Positions 45,511 to 53,196 of a stretch of DNA of 64,000 nt are shown here, one piece after another; within the stretch, counting starts at the first letter, position 1; the number at the start of each line of letters is the position of its first letter. Source of the DNA: Variovorax sp. J2L1-78. GTDB taxonomy: Bacteria; Pseudomonadota; Gammaproteobacteria; Burkholderiales; Burkholderiaceae_C. The stretch is taken from positions 1-64,000 of the forward strand of contig NZ_JASZYB010000001.1 in the NCBI RefSeq assembly GCF_030317205.1. Direction: 5' to 3'. A model generated the notes under the pieces. It was given only the letters and a program-made list of their open reading frames with translations. It did no database searches and had not been told where the DNA came from. Position numbers and translations under genes: made by a program.

Positions 45511-46344
45511 TCACATGGCGCGGAACAGGTGGGCGTAGAGCCGACTGACGGGGATCGCCTCGCGGCGTCCGCGCAGCCTCAGCGACAGCTTGCCGGCGTC
45601 GTCGCGGTGCACCGATTCGATCGCATCGCTGCGCACGACCACCGCGCGATGCACCTGCCAGAACACGCCGGTATCGAGTTGCGGCAGCAACGCCTTCAAG
45701 GGTGTGCGGATGAGATATTCGTCGGCGGCGGTGAGCACGCGCACGTACTTGTCGGCCGCCTCGAAATACTGCACGTCGTCGATCGACACCATGTGCACCG
45801 TGGCGCCGGAAGTACCCGCCTGGCTTGCCGCGATGAACTTCAGCGGCACACTGGTTTCGGTGGCGCCGAGCGAGCCACCGGCAACGCTCAGCAGCTTGCG
45901 CCACTGCGCCAGCGTGCTGGCCAGGATGTCTTCGCTCGGCAGCGAGGCCGAGCGGCGCAGCGCCAGCGCCTTCTGCAGCCGCACCACCGTGCGCTTCAGG
46001 CGATCGGGCTGCACCGGCTTGAGCACGTAGTCGATGGCCTGGGCGTCGAAGGCGCGGGCCGCGTATTCATCGTAGGCCGTGACGAACACCAGTTGCGGCA
46101 GCGGCGCTTCGTCGGTCGGCCAGACATCGGCCAGTTCGGCCGCGGCCGCCAGGCCGTCCAGGCCCGGCATGCGCACGTCGAAGAACAGTACCTGCGGCAG
46201 CAGGCGCAGGCTCTCCCGCACGGCACTGCGGCCATCGCCGACGTTGGCGATCACCTGCAGGTCGGGCCAGGCGAGGGCGAGTTCCGCCTGTAGCGCCTGC
46301 GCCAACAGCGGCTCGTCCTCGGCGATGAGAGCAGTGGGCTTCAT
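45511..46344 (-). CDS. LytTR-family response regulator
   Basis: A 277-residue two-domain regulator: a receiver with Asp56 (LFFDVRMPGLDG) and a C-terminal LytTR DNA-binding domain (about residues 175-277; IDDVQYFEAADKYVRVL, FWQVHRAVVV). LytTR regulators usually bind paired direct repeats and control envelope or secretion genes. The ATG at 46344 overlaps the kinase gene by 4 bp, so the two are coupled and presumably cognate. Confidence 0.95.
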   Translation of the reverse strand: MKPTALIAEDEPLLAQALQAELALAWPDLQVIANVGDGRSAVRESLRLLPQVLFFDVRMPGLDGLAAAAELADVWPTDEAPLPQLVFVTAYDEYAARAFDAQAIDYVLKPVQPDRLKRTVVRLQKALALRRSASLPSEDILASTLAQWRKLLSVAGGSLGATETSVPLKFIAASQAGTSGATVHMVSIDDVQYFEAADKYVRVLTAADEYLIRTPLKALLPQLDTGVFWQVHRAVVVRSDAIESVHRDDAGKLSLRLRGRREAIPVSRLYAHLFRAM

Positions 46345-47390
46345 GTGGGCACCGGGAACGAAATGCTCGCGCAGGTGCCGCCGTCGCGCAAGGGGGACAA
46401 CCGCAGGGCGGCCCGGTCGCCGTAGGCGGCAGCCAGCCGTTCCCTGACCTGCGTCAGGCCGAAGCCGCCGTCGGGCGACGGCGAGGCATCGGGGTCGAGC
46501 CCGGCGCCGGTGTCGCACACCTCCAGCGTCAGGTGCCCGCTCGTCGCGCGTGCACGCACGGTGATCTCGCCCCCCTCGACGGCCGGTTCCAGGCCATGCC
46601 GGATGCTGTTCTCCACCAGTGGCTGCAGCAACAGCGGCGGCACCGGCAGGTCCCGCAGATCCTCCGGCAGGTCGAGCGTGTAGCGCAGGCGGGGACCCAT
46701 GCGCACCTGCATCAGCGCGAGGTAATCCGACAGGCGGGCGAACTCTGCCGAGAGCGGATGCGACAGCGCGCGGGAGCCGGCGAGCGTCACGCGCAGGTAG
46801 CTGTCGAGCCGGTCAAGCATCGCCACGGCACGCGGCGGGTCGAGCGTGATCAGCGCGCGCAGGTTGGCCAGCGTGTTGAACAGCATGTGCGGCTCGAGCT
46901 GCGTCTCGAGCAACTTGAGCTTGGCTTCGCTCGCATCGCGCTCGGCCGCGCTGATCTTCGCGGCCATGGTGGCGGCCCGGCCGCGCGCGTGGAAGTAGAA
47001 GCTGCCGATCGCGCCGGCGATGATCGTGACGGCCAGGCTCAACCGGTTGTCGCGCGGCGTGTTCACGGTCCTGAAGCCGAACAGGAAATCGCCGATCGGG
47101 TCGCCGAACATGAATCCGCAGCCGATGCCCACGCCGGTCAGCAGCAGGCCGCGCCACCCCTTCGGCCAGCCATGCCCGCCCGCGCCGTCGCTGTGGCAGT
47201 TTTTCTGGTCGAACACGAAGCGGCCGAACTCGATCACGGCCCAGGTGATGGTGCCGACCGACAGCGCGTAGCCGACCTGCATCAGGTAGCTCTTGGCCGG
47301 CCAGATCAGGTTGGTCACCACCGCCACCGCGAAGCAGAACGCCACCACCTGCAGGTAGTGGCGCGCGACATCGGTCCAGCGGATGTTCAT
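46341..47390 (-). CDS. LytS/YehU-type sensor histidine kinase
   Basis: A 349-residue membrane kinase: four predicted helices in the first 150 residues (e.g. YLQVVAFCFAVAVVTNLIW), a short coiled coil, then the His_kinase domain with the phosphorylatable His in LEPHMLFNTLANLRAL and an ATP-binding domain (LVENSIRHGLEP, DTGAGL, GGFGLTQVRERL). No extracytoplasmic sensor of size is visible. Overlaps the regulator and the hydrolase genes by 4 bp each. Confidence 0.95.
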   Translation of the reverse strand: MNIRWTDVARHYLQVVAFCFAVAVVTNLIWPAKSYLMQVGYALSVGTITWAVIEFGRFVFDQKNCHSDGAGGHGWPKGWRGLLLTGVGIGCGFMFGDPIGDFLFGFRTVNTPRDNRLSLAVTIIAGAIGSFYFHARGRAATMAAKISAAERDASEAKLKLLETQLEPHMLFNTLANLRALITLDPPRAVAMLDRLDSYLRVTLAGSRALSHPLSAEFARLSDYLALMQVRMGPRLRYTLDLPEDLRDLPVPPLLLQPLVENSIRHGLEPAVEGGEITVRARATSGHLTLEVCDTGAGLDPDASPSPDGGFGLTQVRERLAAAYGDRAALRLSPLRDGGTCASISFPVPT

Positions 47391-48424
47391 GGCGCCAGAT
47401 TCTGGATGAAGAAGCGTGTGATGGCCGCGTAGGCCAAGGGCACCGCCGCGCGGTCGAAACCCGGCGGGTCATTCAGCAGGCGCGCGGCCCTGGGCGGGAG
47501 GTCGGGCAGCTGCGGCGAAAGGATCGAGCCGTGCCCGCCGCCCGCCATGTCGGCCAGCAGCGTGCAGCTTTTGCAGACGGCGCGCACCGCGTCGATGTGC
47601 CATCGCGGCGCGAGCCATGCGTCCTTGCCGGCGCGCACCAGGCCGAGTGGCACGCGCGGCTGCGCCAGCGAGGCCATGTCGACCGTCGCCGCCATCGGCA
47701 CCGCCGCGACCACGGCGGCGATGCGCGGTTCGTTCCAGCCCCGCGGCGTGGTCTCGTTGCCGAACTTCCAGTCGACCACGCGCCGAGCGACGGCCAGCTT
47801 CAGCCCGTCGAAAGCGCCGCCGGTGAGTTCGGTCGCCAGGCCGACGCAGGTCGGAAAGTCGTCGGCGATGTGGGCGTCGCAGTGCGCGGCGAGCCGGGAC
47901 GGCGACCATTGCGCGCCGGCCAGCGTCAGCGCGGTCAGGCCGCCGGCGGACATGCCGTAGTGGCCCACGCGCTGGACGTCGAGCAGGGGCGCGAAGCGCG
48001 CATCGGCGGCCATGGCGTCGATGGCCTGCGACACCTCGCGAGGACGATGCTGCCAGGAGCGCGGCCCGACGGCGCTCATGTCGTGGTAGTTGTCGCCGGC
48101 ATGCTCGGGCATCGCGACGGTGAAGCCGGCTTGCACCAGCGCGACGGCCAGGTCGGCCTGCGGCCAGGGCGAGCCGCCGGAACCGTGCGACATCACGACG
48201 AGCCGGCCATTGCCGCGCTGCGGCACCGCGTCGAGCGCCGCCTCGATGACGAAGGGGCCGCGCTGCAACTGCGCGTCGGGTGCGGCCGTGGGATAGAACA
48301 CCGTGATCGGACCGCTCTCGGGCGGTGCGGCGAGCGTCGTGATGCCGGTGGCGGCCGATGCCACCGCGCTCGCGAGGCCGAGCGTCGCCGTGGCCAGCAG
48401 CCGGCGCGTGCGCGCGGCTATCAC
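47387..48424 (-). CDS. Exported alpha/beta hydrolase (PAF-acetylhydrolase/dienelactone-hydrolase-like)
   Basis: A 345-residue serine hydrolase with an N-terminal signal peptide (RRLLATATLGLASAVASA), so periplasmic or secreted. The nucleophile elbow is GMSAG (in VGHYGMSAGGLTAL), the oxyanion strand VVMSHGSGGSP, and a C-terminal catalytic His in GGGHGSILSP. The substrate is not evident. The GTG start at 48424 forms a 4-bp GTGA overlap with the 2TM gene upstream, and its stop overlaps the kinase, so it belongs to the LytTR operon. Confidence 0.88.
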   Translation of the reverse strand: MIAARTRRLLATATLGLASAVASAATGITTLAAPPESGPITVFYPTAAPDAQLQRGPFVIEAALDAVPQRGNGRLVVMSHGSGGSPWPQADLAVALVQAGFTVAMPEHAGDNYHDMSAVGPRSWQHRPREVSQAIDAMAADARFAPLLDVQRVGHYGMSAGGLTALTLAGAQWSPSRLAAHCDAHIADDFPTCVGLATELTGGAFDGLKLAVARRVVDWKFGNETTPRGWNEPRIAAVVAAVPMAATVDMASLAQPRVPLGLVRAGKDAWLAPRWHIDAVRAVCKSCTLLADMAGGGHGSILSPQLPDLPPRAARLLNDPPGFDRAAVPLAYAAITRFFIQNLAP

Positions 48425-48711
48425 GGCTCCCCCTTGGTACGGGCGGAGAGCCTGGCGCGTTCGCGCTGCACCATGCTTTCCATCAGGTCGTTGCCTGGCG
48501 CGAACACCCAGACGGAGAGCCCGTGAAAGAACAGGCCGATGCCCCAGCCGAGCAGCGGAAAGATGGCCCAGGCCCGGCCGTGGTACAGCGAGAGCGCGAT
48601 CAGCCCGAAGTTCACCGCGACATAGACGCTCGCGTGGAAGAAAAAGCCCAGCTTCGCCCTGGCGCGGCGGCGGGCCAGTTGGTCGAGCTGAAGGTCGGTG
48701 TGCTGTTGCAT
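48421..48711 (-). CDS. 2TM-domain small membrane protein
   Basis: A 96-residue protein with two membrane helices (LGFFFHASVYVAVNFGLIAL and AIFPLLGWGIGLFFHGLSVWV) linked by a short charged turn, then an Arg/Glu-rich tail. This matches the '2TM domain' family often found beside LytTR-type two-component genes. Function is unknown; a sensory or histidine-kinase-associated role is inference. It is 17 bp after the preceding membrane gene. Confidence 0.88.
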   Translation of the reverse strand: MQQHTDLQLDQLARRRARAKLGFFFHASVYVAVNFGLIALSLYHGRAWAIFPLLGWGIGLFFHGLSVWVFAPGNDLMESMVQRERARLSARTKGEP

Positions 48712-48728
48712 GGAGGACTCCGATGGTT

Positions 48729-49253
48729 TCAGGCGCGCTGGGTGGGGGTGACGAGGGCCGCGTCGCGCCGCAACGCGAGCTTCCACAGCCGCAGGCCCCG
48801 CGCTGCAAACATACCGCTGAATGCGCCGTACAGCGCGCCCACGCACAGGGCGAAGACCCGGTCGTCCGGCAGGGACGGATGCATCGCGATCTGGACGGCC
48901 ACGACGTACTTGGTGAAGAAGATGCCCATCATCAGTGCCAGCGGCACCGCCGTGCCGGCGAGATGGATGCGGCGCGCGGCCGGGTCGTAGCGCGTGCTGT
49001 CCGGCAGCGCGCGCTGCAGCACGGCGATGCCGGTCATGAGCGCGGCAACGGCCCAGCCCAGCACGGCGACCGGCTGGTGGCTGAAGACCGACAGCAGGCC
49101 ATAGATGGACAGGGCGGTCATCGCGAACGGCAGGATCGTGGCGCGCCGGAGGGCGACGTCGTGCGCCACCAGCTGTCGGCCGCCCAGCCACAGCAGCAGG
49201 GCGAAGAGGGCGAACACCCAGCGGGGCGTGCCGGCGAGGATCTGGATCAGCAT
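48729..49253 (-). CDS. Uncharacterised polytopic membrane protein
   Basis: A 174-residue protein with about five hydrophobic segments (ILAGTPRWVFALFALLLWLGG at the start, then FAMTALSIYGLLSV and others). I do not recognise a characterised family. The start at 49253 is supported by GGAG upstream on the minus strand. It is the first gene of the five-gene LytTR operon, so it may be a signal partner or a target of that system. The 265-bp divergent gap to the PaaK-like gene holds an FNR-type box. Confidence 0.8.
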   Translation of the reverse strand: MLIQILAGTPRWVFALFALLLWLGGRQLVAHDVALRRATILPFAMTALSIYGLLSVFSHQPVAVLGWAVAALMTGIAVLQRALPDSTRYDPAARRIHLAGTAVPLALMMGIFFTKYVVAVQIAMHPSLPDDRVFALCVGALYGAFSGMFAARGLRLWKLALRRDAALVTPTQRA

Positions 49254-49428
49254 GAGAGGCTCCTGAAAGCAAGAGTGACAAGGGAAGCGATGGGACGGAC
49301 GCGACTGTGCCCGCGTGACGAAAGCCGCGACAGTGCGATGCGACGAAATGCGGATCCGCGGTGCCGCAGGTCGGCAGGGGGCGGCGAACGGCACCGATCG
49401 GAGGGCGTGCGCCGCGACGGCCGCGGAG

Positions 49429-49442
49429 TTGATCTGCGTCAA
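49429..49442. promoter_or_regulatory. FNR/ANR-type box in the divergent region
   Basis: TTGAT-CTGC-GTCAA matches the FNR-family half-sites TTGAy-N4-rTCAA in all ten specified positions. It lies 77 bp before the PaaK-like start and 176 bp from the divergent membrane gene, suitable for low-oxygen activation of the former. FNR itself is not in the window. Confidence 0.65.
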
Positions 49443-49518
49443 CGGGAAGGCGCCGCGCGCCCGCAAGATCGGCCTTGTCACGCGCCTGCCCTCAGGGCGC
49501 TGCACCGCAAGGGCGTTC

Positions 49519-50928
49519 ATGTCCCCCTCTTTCTCGTCCGCCTTTCCGGATGCCTGGCTGATCGGCAGCGTGGCCGCCGATGTCGCCGTGGCGCCCTTCG
49601 GCGGTGCCACCGCGATCGCGCAGCGCGTCCAGCAGCGCCTGGCCGACCTGCTCGCGCACGCGGCGCGCCACTCGCCGCTCTATCGGGAGGTGCTCGGCGG
49701 GCGCCCGGCGTCGACGGTGCCGTTGGCCGACCTGCCGGTCATGCGCAAGGCCGACCTGATGCAGCGCTTCGACCAATGGGTGACGGACCCGGGTCTGACG
49801 CTGGATGCCGTGCGCACCTTCATGGCGGACCGCACGCGCATCGGCGAAGCCTTTCGTGGGCGATACATCGTCTGGGAGAGTTCGGGCAGCAGCGGGGCGC
49901 CGGGCATCTTCGTGCAGGACCCGTTCGCCATGGCCGTCAACGATGCGCTGGAGGCCCTGCGGCGCCCGGTCCTCGATCCGATGCGTGCCCTGGTCGACCC
50001 GATGGGCCTGGCCGAACGCATCGCATTCGTCGGCGCCATCGATGGGCATTTCGCCAGCACCGTCTCGATCGAACGCCTGCGCCGGCTCAACCCGTACCTG
50101 TCGTCCCGGCTGCACGGCATCTCCTTCCTGCAGCCCATCGCGGCGCTGGTGGCCGAACTCGACGCCATGGCGCCGACGGTGATCGCCACCTACCCGAGCG
50201 TCGCGCTGCTGCTCGCCGAGGAGCATCGACGGGGCCGGCTGCGCACGCGGCCGCGCGAGATCTGGACCGGCGGCGAGGACCTGTCCGGTGCGCAGCGCCA
50301 GCGCATCCGGGAAGCCTTCGATTGCGCGGTGGTCAACAGCTACGGCGCGTCGGAATTTCTCTCGCTGGCGTCGGAATGCCGCCATGGCCGCCTGCACCTG
50401 AACAGCGACTGGTGCATCCTCGAATCGGTCGATGCCGACGGCGCGGCGGTGGCCCCGGGGCATCGGGGCGCGACCACCTTGCTGACCAACCTGGCCAACC
50501 GCGTCCAGCCGCTGCTGCGCTACGACCTGGGCGACCGGGTCGCGTACGCGGCCGAGCCCTGCGCGTGCGGCTCCTGCCTGCCCGTGATCGAGATCCACGG
50601 CCGCTGCGACGACACGCTGCGGCTGGGCCGCGCCGGCGCGCGGCGCGTGCCCCTGACGCCGCTCGCGCTCACCACCGTGCTCGAGGAGGACGCGGACCTG
50701 GTCGACTTCCAGCTGGTGCAGGAAGGGCCGTGCGAACTCACGCTGCGCACCGGCCTGCAAGGGCCCGCCGCCGTTGCGGCGCTGCGGACCGCGCGCCCGG
50801 TGCTGGCTGCGTTCCTCGCGGCGCAGGGCGCAGTGGGGGTGCACATCCGTTGCCGCTCGGGTGAGCCGGCACAGCGCGGGCGCAGCGGAAAGATTCAGCG
50901 GGTGCTGCGCGCGCCGGGTGCCGCCTGA
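49519..50928 (+). CDS. Phenylacetate-CoA-ligase-like adenylate-forming enzyme
   Basis: A 469-residue member of the ANL superfamily closest in look to PaaK/F390 synthetases. The P-loop is WESSGSSGAPGIF (about residue 115) and the adenylate-site motif NSYGASEFLSL (about 275); RYDLGDRV and SGKIQRVL mark the C-terminal lid. Cysteines PCACGSC (about 350) recall the zinc-binding cysteines of F390-synthetase relatives. The acid substrate is unknown. It stands alone on its strand behind an FNR-type box. Confidence 0.85.
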   Translation: MSPSFSSAFPDAWLIGSVAADVAVAPFGGATAIAQRVQQRLADLLAHAARHSPLYREVLGGRPASTVPLADLPVMRKADLMQRFDQWVTDPGLTLDAVRTFMADRTRIGEAFRGRYIVWESSGSSGAPGIFVQDPFAMAVNDALEALRRPVLDPMRALVDPMGLAERIAFVGAIDGHFASTVSIERLRRLNPYLSSRLHGISFLQPIAALVAELDAMAPTVIATYPSVALLLAEEHRRGRLRTRPREIWTGGEDLSGAQRQRIREAFDCAVVNSYGASEFLSLASECRHGRLHLNSDWCILESVDADGAAVAPGHRGATTLLTNLANRVQPLLRYDLGDRVAYAAEPCACGSCLPVIEIHGRCDDTLRLGRAGARRVPLTPLALTTVLEEDADLVDFQLVQEGPCELTLRTGLQGPAAVAALRTARPVLAAFLAAQGAVGVHIRCRSGEPAQRGRSGKIQRVLRAPGAA

Positions 50929-51076
50929 ACCATCGGCGTCAGCCGCCCGCCGGCGCGCCCGATCGCTGCCGCTGCTTGGCCGCCTCGACGGTACGGCGGG
51001 CGGCTTCGCGGGCGGTGCGCGCTGCGCTGTGAAGGGCCGCATCGGCCTTCTATAGGGCCTTGCGCGTTGCACGGCC

Positions 51077-51606
51077 TCACCGCAACGCCTCGCCCGGCGG
51101 CGCCGGCGACCAGAGCGGGCGCTCCGTGCGCTCGGTGTCGACGACGATGACCCAGCGCCCTGCGTCCGCCAGGGGCGTGCGGTTGGGGGCGAGCACCCAC
51201 GAGGCAGCGCCCTCCGTCACGCCGTGCCGTGCTCGAACACGCCGAGCGGCGTCTCGAAGTGATCGAAGGCGCCACCGCGCCTGGTCGAGACCGGTGAGGC
51301 ACCCACCAGCCATCCCGGCGCCCCCGGAGGCAGCCAGTAGAGCAGAAGGGCCTGCACGTGCGGGTTGCGATCGATCACCACGACGTACTCGGCCGAGGCC
51401 AGCGAGATCCCGGCTGCGGCCAGGGCGGCGCGTGCGAGTTCGTCGTAACGGTGTGCCTCGTCGGCCGGCAGTTCCAGGCGGCGATCCACCTCGTTGCGGT
51501 AGCTCTGGCTCAACGCGGCCGGGTCTGCCAGGGTGCCGGCGGCGGCCGCGCACAGCGCGCCGAGCAGCAGCGCCGCCCGGAGGAAAAGCAGGCGACGGCA
51601 GCCCAT
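51077..51606 (-). pseudogene. Broken L,D-transpeptidase-like (murein) gene with internal deletion
   Basis: The first frame (51606 down to 51217, 129 residues) has a signal peptide, then YVVVIDRNPHVQALLLYW, SPVSTRRGGAFDHFETPLGVFEHG and an abrupt stop. Immediately downstream another frame on the same strand (about 51232 to 51077) resumes with ASWVLAPNRTPLADAGRWVIVVD and ERPLWSPAP, which reads as the expected C-terminus of the same protein type. The catalytic middle with the YkuD His and Cys motif is absent. I read this as one gene that lost an internal segment and its frame. A short real gene is possible but less likely. Confidence 0.7.
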
Positions 51607-51706
51607 CAGGCGTGGCGGCGATCGATCGTCCGACGGGTGGGGTGATGGGGGGTCATGCGGCCTCCTGGCGCAAAGCCCATCATCGCCAGCGGCGCGGCGG
51701 GGCGGG

Positions 51707-51773
51707 TTGACCCAGCGCAATGCATTTCCCGCAAGTGACGCCATGCACCGCAGCGTGCGTTGACGCCGGTCAA
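51707..51773. promoter_or_regulatory. FNR/ANR-type box (plus weaker second site) before the MBL operon
   Basis: TTGAC-GCCG-GTCAA at 51760-51773 is a perfect symmetrical FNR-family site, centred about 57 bp before the MBL-fold start. A weaker site, TTGAC-CCAG-CGCAA, lies at 51707-51720. The broken transpeptidase gene on the other side could formerly have shared this control. Confidence 0.65.
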
Positions 51774-51823
51774 GCCGTCGATCGCCCGCCGTGGGAAGCT
51801 GGCCTTCTTGCGAAGGACACGCG

Positions 51824-53176
51824 ATGCCGATCGATTTTTTCGGCGGTACCGGGACCGTCACCGGCTCCAAGTACCTGCTGACGCACGAGGGACGTCGGCT
51901 GCTGGTCGACTGCGGCCTGTTCCAGGGCCTCAAGCAACTGCGTCTGCGGAACTGGGAGCGCCTGCCCTTCGACCCGGCGTCGGTCGACGCGGTGCTGCTC
52001 ACCCATGCGCACATGGACCACAGCGGCTTCCTGCCGCGCTTCATGACGATGGGCTTCCAGGGGCCGGTGTATGCCACGGCCGCCACGCGCGACCTGTGCG
52101 GGCTGCTGCTGCCCGATTCCGGACGCCTGCAGGAGGAAGAAGCCGATTTCGCCAACCGGCACGGCCACAGCAAGCACAGCCCGGCGCTGCCGCTCTATAC
52201 GGAGGACGACGCGCGCGCTGCACTTAAGCGCTTCGAGGTCGTGGCCTTCGATGAGGGCTGGTCGCCCTGGCCCGGGTGGACCGTGCGCCTGCGCCGCGCG
52301 GGCCACATTCTGGGCGCCGCGAGCGTGCACGTCGCGTGGCCGGGCGGCAGCATCCTGTTCTCGGGCGACCTCGGCCGCAGCGACGACCTCGTCATGCGCG
52401 CACCCCAGGCGCCCGAACCGGCCGACCATGTCGTGATCGAGTCGACCTACGGCAACCGGCAGCACCCCGAGGTCGACACGCTGGGCGCACTGGCCGAGGT
52501 GGTCAATCGCACGGCCGCACGCGGCGGCATGCTCGTGATCCCGGCCTTTGCCGTGGGACGGGCGCAGACGATCCTGCACGGCCTGCACCTGCTCAAGCAG
52601 GCGCGGCGCATTCCCGACATGCCGGTGTTCCTCAACAGCCCGATGGCTGCCGACGCGACGCGCATCTACCGTCGGCATCTCGACGAGCACCGCCTGAGCG
52701 CCGAGCAGTGCACCGCGATGAGCCACGAGGCGACCATCGTCAACACGGTGGCCGAGTCGAAGCAGCTGAATGCGTTGAAGTACCCATCGATCATCGTGTC
52801 GGCCAGCGGCATGGCCACCGGCGGCCGGGTGCTGCATCACCTCAAGGCCTACGCGCCGGACGCCCGCAACACCATCCTCTTCGCCGGCTTCCAGGCCGCG
52901 GGCACCCGCGGCGCGGCGCTGGTCGGCGGCGCCGATGCGGTGAAGATCCATGGCGAGTACGTGCCGGTGCGCGCCGAAGTCGCCAACCTCGACACCCTGT
53001 CGGCCCATGCCGACCGCACCCAGCTGCTGGCCTGGATCGGCCAGCTGCAGGCGCTGCGGCGGGTGTTCGTCACCCACGGAGAACCGGTGGCGGCCGATGC
53101 CCTGCGGCTGGCCATCGCGGAGCGCCATGGCTGGGCAGTGGGGGTGCCCGACTACCGCGACAGCGTCGTGCTCTGA
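51824..53176 (+). CDS. MBL-fold beta-CASP ribonuclease-type metallohydrolase
   Basis: A 450-residue metallo-beta-lactamase-fold enzyme of the beta-CASP RNA-processing type. The zinc ligands THAHMDHSG (about residue 65), GHILGAAS and SGDLGRSD are present, and the beta-CASP part shows ESTYGNR, PAFAVGRAQ, SASGMATGG and LSAHADRTQ. Such proteins resemble CPSF-73/RNase J relatives. Here the gene follows an FNR-type box and leads into the phosphorylase gene 20 bp later, suggesting RNA turnover coupled to nucleotide salvage under stress (inference). Confidence 0.93.
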   Translation: MPIDFFGGTGTVTGSKYLLTHEGRRLLVDCGLFQGLKQLRLRNWERLPFDPASVDAVLLTHAHMDHSGFLPRFMTMGFQGPVYATAATRDLCGLLLPDSGRLQEEEADFANRHGHSKHSPALPLYTEDDARAALKRFEVVAFDEGWSPWPGWTVRLRRAGHILGAASVHVAWPGGSILFSGDLGRSDDLVMRAPQAPEPADHVVIESTYGNRQHPEVDTLGALAEVVNRTAARGGMLVIPAFAVGRAQTILHGLHLLKQARRIPDMPVFLNSPMAADATRIYRRHLDEHRLSAEQCTAMSHEATIVNTVAESKQLNALKYPSIIVSASGMATGGRVLHHLKAYAPDARNTILFAGFQAAGTRGAALVGGADAVKIHGEYVPVRAEVANLDTLSAHADRTQLLAWIGQLQALRRVFVTHGEPVAADALRLAIAERHGWAVGVPDYRDSVVL

Positions 53177-53196
53177 ACCGGCACCGGAGCATGGCC

